Shown here: in pieces, positions 1-8,136 of the stretch
How the letters are laid out: the number at the start of each line of letters is the position of its first letter
How positions within the stretch are numbered: the stretch's first letter is position 1
From: Rhizobium leguminosarum
GTDB taxonomy: Bacteria; Pseudomonadota; Alphaproteobacteria; Rhizobiales; Rhizobiaceae
Length of the DNA stretch: 64,000 nucleotides
Assembly (NCBI RefSeq): GCF_004123835.1
Contig: NZ_MZMU01000002.1
Location: 62,001 to 126,000, forward strand
Reading direction: 5' to 3'
The notes under the pieces: generated by a model
The model's input: only the letters and a program-made list of their open reading frames with translations
The model's database searches: none
What the model was told of the DNA's origin: nothing
Position numbers and translations under genes: made by a program

Positions 1-69
1 TCTTAGAACGGCGTCTGCCAGGCCTAGAACCATTGCGCCGATTACGTTCTCTGTCTTTTTCTCATCCAT
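1..69 (-). CDS. Partial N-terminus of a probable MarR-family regulator
   Basis: An ATG at 67-69 reads leftward off the window edge, giving 23 residues that begin MDEKKTENVIGAMVLGLAD. This resembles the first helix of MarR-family winged-helix regulators, but the DNA-binding part lies outside the window, so the family is inferred from a short stretch and from context. It is divergent from the DUF417 gene, and the shared intergenic region carries two matching dyads, as expected for an autoregulated MarR-type repressor. Confidence 0.4.
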   Translation of the reverse strand, partial: MDEKKTENVIGAMVLGLADAVLR

Positions 70-81
70 TGCGAAAATATA

Positions 82-131
82 TATGCGCCACGCATAGACA
101 TCAAGTGAAAATAATATATGCTCTGTGCATA
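82..131. promoter_or_regulatory. Two 15-bp operator-like dyads in a divergent promoter
   Basis: TATGCG-CCA-CGCATA (82-96) and TATGC-TCTGT-GCATA (117-131) are perfect inverted repeats sharing the half-site TATGC, with centres about 35 bp apart. They lie in an AT-rich stretch between the partial regulator (start 69) and the DUF417 gene (start 155). Paired dyads of this size are typical MarR-type operators; which protein binds them is inference. Confidence 0.5.
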
Positions 132-154
132 CAAATCGCAAAAAGGAGAAAGAA

Positions 155-676
155 ATGACACAGAACATCACATCCGTCGCCGATCGCGCTATCACAGGCC
201 TGGATCGCATTGCACCCGCCGCCACGATAACGAAGATTGGCCGTGGCGTCGCACTCGCGGGGGTGGTCTTGCCACTTCTGCTGATCGGCCTTCTCAAATT
301 CACCCAGATTGAAGTCGATGCGCTCAAGCCTCTCATCACAAATACCCCATGGCTGTCATGGCTCTATCCCGCCTTCGGAGAAGTCGGCGCTACGGCCCTT
401 CTGGGTACTGCAGAAATCTTCACTGCAATCCTCCTGATCGCATCGCCCTGGTCGGCACGCGCCGGGGTACTCGGTGGTGCGATTGGCTCGCTCACGTTTC
501 TCACCACGGTTTCGGTGATGTTCGCGCTACCGATCTGGTACGCCGAACTTGGCGGCTTCCCCTGGATCAATCCTGTTGGCCAGTTCCTGCTCAAAGACGT
601 GTCGCTTCTTGGCGTAAGCATCGTCATTTTTGGCGAAAGTCTCACACGTGCCAAGGCCCAGATTTCCCACGCCTGA
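155..676 (+). CDS. DUF417 (YkgB-family) inner-membrane protein
   Basis: A 173-residue protein of the YkgB/DUF417 family, a DoxX-like membrane family of unknown biochemical role that is often induced by reactive chlorine or other electrophilic stress. Four hydrophobic segments lie near residues 27-47, 73-95, 98-125 and 145-165. The GLLKFT motif followed by an acidic residue and the PL..TPWLSW stretch are characteristic. I chose the ATG at 155 rather than 125 because AGGAG lies about six bases upstream. It is divergent from a probable MarR-type gene across two operator-like dyads, which suggests stress-inducible expression. The exact function cannot be read from the sequence. Confidence 0.85.
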   Translation: MTQNITSVADRAITGLDRIAPAATITKIGRGVALAGVVLPLLLIGLLKFTQIEVDALKPLITNTPWLSWLYPAFGEVGATALLGTAEIFTAILLIASPWSARAGVLGGAIGSLTFLTTVSVMFALPIWYAELGGFPWINPVGQFLLKDVSLLGVSIVIFGESLTRAKAQISHA

Positions 677-704
677 TCGATCGCGACTATCAAGCAATGG
701 GTTC

Positions 705-963
705 GTGACCCACGTCCTGAACCACACAAAGGAACTCTGTCCTTGTTGTAAAGCGGCCAAAGCGCTGCTGCGTCAGAAGGGCGTGAGTTGATCGAGACTT
801 CCAGAAATCAGGTCTTGCGAAAGTAGATGATCGATCGCTCCGAGCGCACAACCGTGCCTCAAACTTCCTCGGCAAAGAACACGTCGGAGGCCATGACGAT
901 CACCTCTCCCTGGACAGACGGGGACTGCTGGACGAAACGCTTGGTCTTCTTTCATCGCTCTAG
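705..963 (+). pseudogene. grxC: Glutaredoxin 3 (grxC) remnant, frameshifted
   Basis: From a possible GTG at 705, one frame reads TKELCPCCKAAKALLRQKGV, the glutaredoxin active-site helix with CPCC in place of the usual CPYC, and then stops. The C-terminal half continues in another frame as GKEHVGGHDDHLSLDRRGLL up to a stop at 961-963, matching the conserved GG.DD region of GrxC. The middle, with the TVP cis-proline region, is scrambled. An intact enzyme would be about 85 residues; this copy has lost its frame and is a pseudogene. It lies between a DUF417 gene and a hydrolase-OsmC gene, a thiol-stress setting. Confidence 0.7.
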
Positions 964-1028
964 AACGCCTCACGGGGCTGGGTAAATCACATGCCCCGAA
1001 TAGCCTGATTTATCTAAGGATAACCAGA

Positions 1029-2258
1029 ATGAAAACCGAGAAACTGGAATTCGTTGGGCACGCAGGCGGCGTACTTGCCGCCCGGCTCGACATGCCGGAC
1101 GGAGACATCCGCGGCTATGCTCTTTTCGCCCACTGCTTCACCTGCTCGAAGGATTTGATGGCTGTACGCCGGATATCCGCCGGCCTTGCACGGCACGGAA
1201 TCGCTCTCATGCGGTTCGATTTTACAGGTCTTGGGGCCTCGGATGGTGAGTTCGCGTCAACGAACTTCTCATCCAATATCGAGGACCTTAAGCGAGCTGC
1301 AGCCCACCTGGCTGAGGTCCGCGAGGCGCCCCGCCTGATCATCGGTCACTCGCTTGGAGGCGCCGCAGTTTTGGCTGCAGCATCCTCTATCCCGAGTATT
1401 GAGGCTGTAGTGACCATCGGCGCTCCGGCAGACGTCGCTCACGTGTTGCACAATTTCGGAGCGGACCTGGCGGAGATCGAGGGAAAAGGCGAAGCGACAG
1501 TTTCGTTGCATGGACGCGAATTCACGATCGAAAGGCAGTTTATAGAGGATGCCAGGACCGCCAATTTATCCATGCGGATCGCGGCTCTCCGCAAGCCGCT
1601 TCTTATCCTGCATGCGCCGCTCGACAACACCGTCGGAATTGAAAACGCCGCGTTGATTTTTGCGGCAGCGAAACACCCCAAAAGCTTCGTCTCCCTCGAC
1701 GGTGCGGATCATCTTCTGACCCGCGCCCAGGATGCCGAGTATGCCGCCAGCGTGATTGCGGGCTGGTCATCGCGCTACATCGGCAGCGCGGCAAAGGATC
1801 CAAGCACGCGTGATTCCGGTCCGATCCTCGTCACCGAAACCGGGCATGGTCGATACCAGCAGAGGGTGGACGCTCATGGGCATCGGCTGATGGCCGACGA
1901 ACCTAGCGGCGACGGTGGCACGGACACCGGACCCACCCCTTACGATTTTCTCGCCATCGCGCTTGGCGCATGTACTTCGATGACGTTGCGAATGTACGCG
2001 GAGAAAAAGGAATTGAAGCTTGATCAGATCTCGGTCGAAGTCGATCACACAAAAGTTCACGCGTCCGACTGCGTAGAATGTATTGAGAAGAACTTGGCCA
2101 GACCGAGAATCGATCGTTTTGAGCGTCGCATTCGCATCCGGGGCGGTGTAGACGATGGCATGGCCGCCGATTTACTTCGTATCGCCGACCTCTGTCCGGT
2201 TCACAGGACCCTTGAGGCGTCTTCGGTCATCATAACGCAAATTATGGATCCGCGATGA
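1029..2258 (+). CDS. Bifunctional alpha/beta hydrolase-OsmC family protein
   Basis: A 409-residue fusion. Residues 1 to about 250 form an alpha/beta hydrolase domain with the nucleophile elbow GHSLGG (Ser108), a probable acid at Asp199 (HAPLDN) and His228 (GADHLL). Residues from about 260 to the end are an OsmC/Ohr-like domain with cysteines in LGACTSM and in the DCVEC segment, placed where the family has its peroxidatic thiols. OsmC proteins reduce organic hydroperoxides; hydrolase-OsmC fusions are a known but poorly characterised family. The stop codon overlaps the start of the YeeE-like gene (ATGA), so the two are translationally coupled, linking this protein to sulfur or thiol chemistry. 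The substrate is not predictable. Confidence 0.9.
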   Translation: MKTEKLEFVGHAGGVLAARLDMPDGDIRGYALFAHCFTCSKDLMAVRRISAGLARHGIALMRFDFTGLGASDGEFASTNFSSNIEDLKRAAAHLAEVREAPRLIIGHSLGGAAVLAAASSIPSIEAVVTIGAPADVAHVLHNFGADLAEIEGKGEATVSLHGREFTIERQFIEDARTANLSMRIAALRKPLLILHAPLDNTVGIENAALIFAAAKHPKSFVSLDGADHLLTRAQDAEYAASVIAGWSSRYIGSAAKDPSTRDSGPILVTETGHGRYQQRVDAHGHRLMADEPSGDGGTDTGPTPYDFLAIALGACTSMTLRMYAEKKELKLDQISVEVDHTKVHASDCVECIEKNLARPRIDRFERRIRIRGGVDDGMAADLLRIADLCPVHRTLEASSVIITQIMDPR

Positions 2259-3172
2259 GCCTCCTTGATGGACTTTCCATTCCGGCACTCGCGGCTCTTC
2301 TGTTCGTGGCAGCGTTCGCACTGGGCGTTGCAATCCAGCATGGGACCACCTGTGCCGTTCGGGCAATGTCTGAACTGATCCGCGAGCGAAGAGCCGACGG
2401 GCTTCTCGGATTTCTCGAGTGCGGTCTTTGGGCGTTGGTGGTCGCGTGGCTACTGACACCGGAGATGGCGGTTCCTCAATGGGAGCCCGTAGGGTGGTTG
2501 TGTCTTGGCGCGGCCCTGTTCGGTGCGGGCGCGACGATGAACGGCGGCTGCGCCTTTGGCTCTGTTGCCCGTCTCGGCGAAGGGCGGGCCGAATTTCTGC
2601 TGACCGGAGCCGGGGCATACCTCGCGTTCCGTATTCTCGATGCGCTCGGGCAGGGCCGCACTACTTTACCGGAACAGAGTCCTGTTCCGGACAATGCCTT
2701 GCTCATTGTCCTCGTCGGCCTGCCGCTGCTCATAGTCGTGCGGTTTCTCTTCTGGCGAAGGCCCATTGGCGCTGTGTTGAAGCTTTCCCTACTGATGGCC
2801 ATTATTGGGATCATTGGCGCATTCGTTGGAGCCCTGCATCAGCCGTGGCCATGGATGCTGGCATTGAGAATCATCGGGACGTCGGATTGGTTGACCGGGC
2901 TGAGTCTGGTGGGCCTTGTTTCTGGCAGCATTGCAAACGGTGTCGTGCGGGGACGGTTCCGGCTGGCATGGCCCAAGCTCGCTGCCGTGCGGGACCGATT
3001 CGCGGGTGGGATGTTGATGGGTGGCGGGAGCGCGTTGGTGCCCGGCGGCAACGACAGCCTGATCCTGCAGGGGATTCCTTCCGGCAGCCCATTGGCTTTC
3101 CTCGCCTATGGCATTGTGCTCGCCGCGATTGGCGTTCTGCTGCTGACCGTACCGCGCTTCAACCTGCATTGA
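2255..3172 (+). CDS. YeeE/YedE-family sulfur-compound transporter
   Basis: A 305-residue polytopic membrane protein. The family includes the thiosulfate importer TsuA, whose conserved membrane cysteines pass the substrate along. Matching motifs here are TTCAVRAM (Cys33), GGCAFGSVARLGEG near residue 97, and a glycine-rich GGGSALVPGGND segment near residue 265, with about nine hydrophobic stretches. It is a single-polypeptide form of a module that some bacteria split into two genes. The ATG overlaps the stop of the hydrolase-OsmC gene. Import of thiosulfate or a related sulfur species is inferred from the family. Confidence 0.85.
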   Translation: MSLLDGLSIPALAALLFVAAFALGVAIQHGTTCAVRAMSELIRERRADGLLGFLECGLWALVVAWLLTPEMAVPQWEPVGWLCLGAALFGAGATMNGGCAFGSVARLGEGRAEFLLTGAGAYLAFRILDALGQGRTTLPEQSPVPDNALLIVLVGLPLLIVVRFLFWRRPIGAVLKLSLLMAIIGIIGAFVGALHQPWPWMLALRIIGTSDWLTGLSLVGLVSGSIANGVVRGRFRLAWPKLAAVRDRFAGGMLMGGGSALVPGGNDSLILQGIPSGSPLAFLAYGIVLAAIGVLLLTVPRFNLH

Positions 3173-3279
3173 AGATCGTGAAAAACGGAAACTAAGTTGC
3201 TAGTGAGATACGGACGTGGACGGCGAAGCCTTAAGCCCAAACAAAGCATCTAGCCAATGCTTGTAGTCAGCCCCCAAAC

Positions 3280-3301
3280 GCTCTGTCCTGATCGACAGAG
3301 C
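3280..3301. terminator. Bidirectional hairpin between converging genes
   Basis: GCTCTGTC-CTGATC-GACAGAGC is a perfect 8-bp inverted repeat with a 6-base loop. It lies between the end of the YeeE gene (3172, plus) and the end of the P460 gene (3343, minus), the expected place for a shared terminator. There is only a weak T-rich tail. Confidence 0.5.
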
Positions 3302-3342
3302 ATTTATCAAATTTCCCTCTTGCCGGCCTATCGGCCTCGTCG

Positions 3343-4029
3343 TCAGTTAGGAAAAGCAGCCTCAAGATTGTGTCTCGCGCCATCCCCTTCCCGGCTTAAA
3401 CCGGGCTGGTTTACGGAAAACACGTAATCCTGTTCTGCGCCTGCGCGGTCGATATGACATTGCGCGCACCGCTCCTTCGAATGCTTCGTTGCAACCTTCT
3501 GATATGGCGGCTCCTGATGGCCAAACGTGAAATATGCCCAGCCTCCCGCGTCCTCAGGGTACCGCTTGCTGTCCTTGAGCATGAGAGCGATACCTGTAAA
3601 ACCGTGTTGAAAAATCACTTTGCCGAACCAGGCGTTACACAGATACGCAGGCGGGCCATCGCAGTTTTTTCCGTCAACGCTGGTAAAGGTGAACTCTTTT
3701 ACGATCAGCGATCCTTCCGGCCACTTACCCGTCTCCATGTAAACTCGGTAGGCGTAAGGCTCCACGTAAACGTTATGAAACTCCGGCGTGGGAGTGAGTT
3801 CTTCGTCCAGCAAAGAAGTGGTTATCGGCTCCCAGGCCACATATGCGTGAACCCACGACCTATAACCCCTCGGGAGCTCGGCTTGGCCGCTCTCGGTAAA
3901 CGCGAGCTTGGCGGTCAGCGCTGATGGATTACCGCTGGCGCTCACAGCCGAAGGTATTCCACCTATTAGAACTCCGGCCAAAAGAACGGCTAAGCCAGCC
4001 AGTCCCGACAGTGTCAAGATGCGCCTCAT
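3343..4029 (-). CDS. Exported cytochrome P460-family protein
   Basis: A 228-residue protein with an N-terminal hydrophobic signal (residues 4-28) and a single c-type heme site, CAQCH at 188-192, near the C-terminus, as in cytochrome P460 and cytochrome c'-beta proteins. Segments such as WFGKVIFQHG and the GGWAYFTFG strand before the heme motif fit the family beta-sheet fold. P460 proteins of ammonia oxidisers oxidise hydroxylamine; relatives elsewhere bind NO or have unknown roles. The start at 4029 is preferred over 4059 because AGGAGG lies about seven bases upstream. The promoter carries an element duplicated upstream of the MBL-fold gene, which suggests shared regulation. Confidence 0.8.
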   Translation of the reverse strand: MRRILTLSGLAGLAVLLAGVLIGGIPSAVSASGNPSALTAKLAFTESGQAELPRGYRSWVHAYVAWEPITTSLLDEELTPTPEFHNVYVEPYAYRVYMETGKWPEGSLIVKEFTFTSVDGKNCDGPPAYLCNAWFGKVIFQHGFTGIALMLKDSKRYPEDAGGWAYFTFGHQEPPYQKVATKHSKERCAQCHIDRAGAEQDYVFSVNQPGLSREGDGARHNLEAAFPN

Positions 4030-4091
4030 GAAAGCTCCTCCTTTGAATTGCACGCTCATAGCAAAATCTAATTGCCGGCTAACTCACCGAA

Positions 4092-4196
4092 ATTATTGCA
4101 TATTCCGGTCGTCAGACGCCAATGCGCATCGCGTATGGAGCCATGCGCAATGCTCATTGTGGGATTGATCGACTCTTTTGATCAGAACGGCCAGCG
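4092..4196. repeat. Duplicated regulatory element, copy 1 (upstream of P460 gene)
   Basis: This stretch is closely similar to 5793-5898. The core is an inverted repeat TGCGCAT-N13-ATGCGCA (4123-4149), followed by a shared GATCAGAAC.GCCAGC segment. It lies about 95 bp upstream of the P460 start on the minus strand. An operator with flanking promoter sequence is the likeliest reading. Confidence 0.6.
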
Positions 4197-4427
4197 ATTT
4201 GCGTGGGTATGCTGCCTCCGCGTGCACGGTGTGCCCAACGATCTCGCGGACAGGACGTGTTCACGTCCCGGTCACAGATGACACACGCCCTTATGGCGAC
4301 TGTCGGGCCCTAGCAATCACAGCGAGGTGTCGCCTGAGAAATAGCTTTGCGTGTTCAATGAACGCATAGAGAACTTCTGTCACGCTCACGTGCTAAAAGA
4401 TTAGATTCACGCCGACAAGCATCAATT
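4197..4427. other. Intergenic stretch with nothing recognised
   Basis: No gene with a recognisable product or start was found in either strand. The stretch separates the copy 1 element from a dyad at 4428. Confidence 0.4.
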
Positions 4428-4448
4428 CATTACCCCTTGAGGGTAATG
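4428..4448. promoter_or_regulatory. Perfect dyad, possible operator
   Basis: CATTACCC-CTTGA-GGGTAATG is a perfect 8-bp inverted repeat with a 5-base spacer. It has no T-tract and no gene ends directly beside it, so an operator is as likely as a terminator. Its shape resembles MerR-type operators, but no such regulator is visible nearby. Confidence 0.35.
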
Positions 4449-4676
4449 ACCAAAACAGCCCGGCGATCTCGGACTTCACCTGGTACGAGGCGGCGTCTGA
4501 TGCCCAATTCCCCGTTGCGCCGTTTCGATATTGCGGCCGCGCTATTAAGCGACAGGCGACATCTCACTCTGAGAGATCGCGCTCGTCCGGACATTCTGTC
4601 TTCCCTACATCGTGCGAAGCCAGCCGTCAGTCGCAAAGCCCGGGGGTGCGAGATTTCGGCGACGGGACAACTAGGT

Positions 4677-5651
4677 CTAATAAGAGGCCCGATACACGAT
4701 CGGCACCCAGTCATAGTTGCTGTCGTCACGACGAACATGACCAATTCCGGGAAACGCGTGATGAGCGCCGGCAACCAGATATCGCTGATCAGCGGCTTCT
4801 GCGAACGCGACAGCACGCGTAGCCGCAGCGGCTTTCTGATCGACGTCGAAGTCCACCGTTACCTCCGGATGATCATACTGGAGAACATCGCCATGTGCGA
4901 CATCGCCCCAAAAGACTATTTTCTCGCCCTCGCTTTCAACAATGATGCCGCTATGCCCGGGCGTGTGACCGGAGAGCAGGACCGAGCCGAAACCAGGAAA
5001 AGGCGCAGCGTTGTCATCGAAAGTTTTTAACCTGCCAGCATCCGCATACGGACCGACGCATTGTTCGGCTTGAGTGATCTGTGGGCCGAGAACCTTATCG
5101 ACCTTGCTCTCGGCGTCGGCTTTCAGCCAGAACAGCTCCTCGCGTCGGTTGACATGTAGAACCGCGTTCTCGTACACGCGGCTTCCATTGGCAATAAGTC
5201 CACCGGAGTGGTCGGCATGGATGTGGGTCAGTATCACGTCGTCGATCTCGGACACCTTGTATCCAGAAGCCTCGATATTAGAGACAAGCTTACCCAATGA
5301 TGGACCTAATAAATTTCCAGTGCCCGCATCTATAAGGACAAGCCGTTCCCCGGTATTGACAAGGAAGGCGTTGACCGAAATTTCCGCAGGGCCTGACTGA
5401 TATCTGTCGACCAGATATGTTTCCGCCTCTTCCTCGCCAATGTTTTTATAGATCTTCGACATTGGTAGTTTCGCTGTGCCGTCGGACAGTGCGGTGATCT
5501 CATAGGAGCCGAGTTTGACGCGGTAGAAGCCAGCCGCTTGCTTGCCTGCCATGGGCGCTTTCGCGAAGACAGCTGCCGGAACCGCGGACAAAGTCCCGGC
5601 AGCAAGGGCAGTTTTAGCGCAATTGATCAGGAGTGAACGGCGGGTGTGCAT
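4677..5651 (-). CDS. Tat-exported MBL-fold metallohydrolase
   Basis: A 324-residue metallo-beta-lactamase-fold enzyme. The N-terminus has a twin-arginine-like signal (HTRRSLLINCAKTAL) followed by an Ala-rich cleavage region near residue 30. The metal motif HIHADH (143-148) is intact, with further ligand candidates in the SGHTPGHSG and FWGDVAHGD segments. Exported MBL proteins of this type include lactonases and sulfatase-like enzymes; the substrate cannot be assigned. The gene is monocistronic on the minus strand. About 175 bp upstream lies the second copy of the element also found before the P460 gene, so the two exported proteins are probably co-regulated. Confidence 0.85.
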   Translation of the reverse strand: MHTRRSLLINCAKTALAAGTLSAVPAAVFAKAPMAGKQAAGFYRVKLGSYEITALSDGTAKLPMSKIYKNIGEEEAETYLVDRYQSGPAEISVNAFLVNTGERLVLIDAGTGNLLGPSLGKLVSNIEASGYKVSEIDDVILTHIHADHSGGLIANGSRVYENAVLHVNRREELFWLKADAESKVDKVLGPQITQAEQCVGPYADAGRLKTFDDNAAPFPGFGSVLLSGHTPGHSGIIVESEGEKIVFWGDVAHGDVLQYDHPEVTVDFDVDQKAAAATRAVAFAEAADQRYLVAGAHHAFPGIGHVRRDDSNYDWVPIVYRASY

Positions 5652-5792
5652 GGCGTCTCCGGGTTTCCGAGCAAGAAGAATTGAGATGTCAACTAGCGTG
5701 AGGCGTAGGTTCCGGTAACTCCACCAATAGTCAAATGATGCGGCTCGGATTGCACGATCAAGGCAGAAACTTGCCTCAAGCTAACTTATAGA

Positions 5793-5898
5793 AAACAATA
5801 CATATCCGCCTTGTAACAGACCAATGCGCATCGCGTATGGTACCATGCGCAATCCTCATGTGGGTTGTGTCGGCTGTTTCGATCAGAACAGCCAGCCT
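5793..5898. repeat. Duplicated regulatory element, copy 2 (upstream of MBL-fold gene)
   Basis: This is the second copy of the element at 4092-4196. It keeps the inverted repeat TGCGCAT-N13-ATGCGCA (5825-5851), here with the palindrome ATGGTACCAT inside the spacer, and the downstream GATCAGAACAGCCAGC segment. Order and spacing are the same in both copies. Confidence 0.6.
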
Positions 5899-6097
5899 TT
5901 TACCGAGGAGGGTCGACACACGCGGTTTTCGTCAGCTTAACGGCGACCATGGCGACCTGACATTCTGTCGTAGTCAATCATTGCGCGATTCACACCGCAT
6001 CAGCCTATTTCAACCGACGTAGCCACGTCGGATCCGCGGCCACCTGCACAGCCACGGCCTCATTGGCCTGATCACAGCGATGCATTGATCCCAGAGT

Positions 6098-6330
6098 TTG
6101 GCCGCGTTTGGAAGGAATTTGGCGCGCGACGTCGCAAACGAGCTAGGGAATGCCAGCGATGATCCATGGGAATCGATTGAGCAAGCACTTTTGCAGATGT
6201 TTGGTGTGGTGCCAGTTGCCGTGTGGGAACTCTGGAAGAGATCGCTTACACCATCTTGTTTCTCGCCAGACCCCGGGCGGGCTACATAACAGGTGCCAAT
6301 CTCAGGCTCGACGGTGGGGTGCGCCCACGA
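6098..6330 (+). pseudogene. 3' remnant of a short-chain dehydrogenase/reductase
   Basis: Two frames together give the C-terminal part of an SDR. The first (about 6110-6220) reads ARDVANELG and WESIEQALLQMFGVVPV. The second (from about 6220) reads GTLEEIAYTILFLARPRAG, then YITGANLRLDGGV, which is the classic SDR C-terminal block before the final strand. A frameshift lies near 6220. The Rossmann and catalytic YxxxK parts are absent, so this is a truncated, dead copy. Confidence 0.75.
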
Positions 6331-6386
6331 TCTGACCGCATCATCCGGTTCTTTTGCGAAATGCAGCCGCGTCGTCGACCACAATC

Positions 6387-7535
6387 TCAGCGGAGCGGCC
6401 GGAAAAACTCCCTGATCTCATTTGCCAACAAATCTGGCTGCTCAAGCGCGGCGAAATGCCCGCCTTTCGGCATTTCCGACCAGCGTGTGACATCTGCGAC
6501 CCGCTCGACCCAAGACCGCGGCGGGATCGGGAGTTCCTTGGGAAAATGCGCGATCCCCAAAGGCGGTGTCAGTCGTTCATTCGGGGCAAAAATGAGAGGG
6601 TCGAGGCGGTTCTCCTTGTAAAGCCGGAGAGAGGCATTGAGGTTGCCGCTGAACCAGTAGATCGAGATATCGGTCAAAATCGTATCCAGAGAGAGAATGC
6701 CCTCGAGATCACCGTCGCAGTCCGTCCACGCGCGAAACTTTTCTGAAATCCACGCTGCCAGGCCCACGGGTGAATCCGAAAGCGCGAAGGCCAGAGTCTG
6801 CGGCTTGGTGGAATGCATGGCCGAGTATGCCCCCTCGGTCGCGGCCCATGATGCAACTCTCGTCTGGTATGCCCGCTCTTCTTCCGTCGGCTCTTCGCCC
6901 GACGCCAGAGTCGGACGGAACCCTGCCGACACATAATTCAGATGAACGCCGAGGACCGTGTCCGGAAACAACCGCGCCAACCACGTGGAGACGCCTGAGC
7001 CGATGTCGCCGCCTTGCGCACCAAACCGCTCGTATCCGAGCGATGCCATCAGTTCATGCCAAAGGCCGGCGATGGCGCGTGATCCGACGCCCGGCTTTAA
7101 CGGCGGCGACGAGAACCCATAGCCGGGAAGCGAGGGAACAACCACATCGAAAGCATCGGCTGGATCGCCACCATGGGCACCGGGATTTGTCAGGAGCGGC
7201 AGGATGCGTTCGAACTCTGTGAAGGAACCCGGCCAGCCATGGGTGAGGATCAGCGGGAAAGGCGCCGGCCCAACGCCCTTTTGGTGGATAAAATGGATAT
7301 CGGTGCCATCGACCGATCCTACGAACTGCGGCAGTTGGTTAAGCCGCGCTTCTTCCGCGCGCCAGTTGAAGCGGTTCTGCCAGTGATCCACCAGCCTGCG
7401 GAGAAAGTCGAGACTTGCGCCGTCCTCCCACGAAGCGTCGTCAAGTGCCTTAGGCCAGCGGGCCATGGACAGACGATGCTTTAGATCCTGAAGAACTTCG
7501 GCGGGAACCGCGATCGTGAGTGGACGAATGATCAT
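6387..7535 (-). CDS. Epoxide hydrolase family protein (EHN domain)
   Basis: A 382-residue alpha/beta hydrolase of the microsomal-type epoxide hydrolase family. The N-terminal EHN domain (about 1-110) has the typical opening (IRPLTIAVPAEVLQDLKHRL). The oxyanion motif HGWPG is at 99-103, the nucleophile Asp177 sits in GAQGGDIG, and the C-terminal GGHFAALE provides the catalytic His. Length is normal for the family. These enzymes hydrolyse epoxides to diols; bacterial relatives often act on xenobiotics. The gene stands alone, with an SDR remnant downstream and a 600-bp gap upstream. Confidence 0.88.
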   Translation of the reverse strand: MIIRPLTIAVPAEVLQDLKHRLSMARWPKALDDASWEDGASLDFLRRLVDHWQNRFNWRAEEARLNQLPQFVGSVDGTDIHFIHQKGVGPAPFPLILTHGWPGSFTEFERILPLLTNPGAHGGDPADAFDVVVPSLPGYGFSSPPLKPGVGSRAIAGLWHELMASLGYERFGAQGGDIGSGVSTWLARLFPDTVLGVHLNYVSAGFRPTLASGEEPTEEERAYQTRVASWAATEGAYSAMHSTKPQTLAFALSDSPVGLAAWISEKFRAWTDCDGDLEGILSLDTILTDISIYWFSGNLNASLRLYKENRLDPLIFAPNERLTPPLGIAHFPKELPIPPRSWVERVADVTRWSEMPKGGHFAALEQPDLLANEIREFFRPLR

Positions 7536-8136
7536 GTCTTATTCCTTGAATGGTCCGCGAATGCTTTGAACCATAGCTCAGGTGGCGCGTGAGTTGGCCA
7601 GGCGAATAAAGCCAATCCATCCTGACGAAGAATCGGTCCCTTCCAGGACAGGAGCATCATCGATCCAATCAGGACCAGCCTGAGGCCTTGCGGCCTTAGC
7701 GCCGTATCCAGCGCGATTGAACACCTTGGCCGCGGGGTTAACTAAGGTAACCTGGGGAACCGCCGCCTCTGGATGGGTATGATCGTCCCGTTCCGACAGA
7801 AGTCCTTCTAGTCCATTGGCGACAAGCCTGCTAGCAGAAGACGGAGTCCAGCATTTGTTTTCGCGGTTTCGCTACTTGGCGAACCAGTGACTTGAGACGG
7901 CATTCGGAAACGTTGGCATGAAATGATAGGAGACCAGTGGTGCCTTTACCTTGAGCGGATGTGAACCGACGACCCGCTATTCGCACCGTTGCGATAGCGA
8001 CGGTATATGAAACTGCAGCACTCCATAGGCATCATACAACTTCCAATACCATCTCTGATCGGAGGCTATGAAGGTCGCGTCCTCCTGTCTCTGGAAAATT
8101 GCTGCCTGCCTTTTGACGAAAAGGATGGAGCGTCGC
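7536..8136. other. Long non-coding gap, nothing recognised
   Basis: About 600 bp between the epoxide hydrolase start and the end of a LysR gene. Short open frames occur, but none has a convincing start or recognisable protein. No clear hairpin or repeat was found. Confidence 0.4.

Noticed and set aside
4437..5030. Long plus-strand open frame of 197 codons
   Set aside because: Most of it lies antisense to the MBL-fold gene, whose motifs are clear; composition is Arg/Ser-rich, as expected from a shadow frame.
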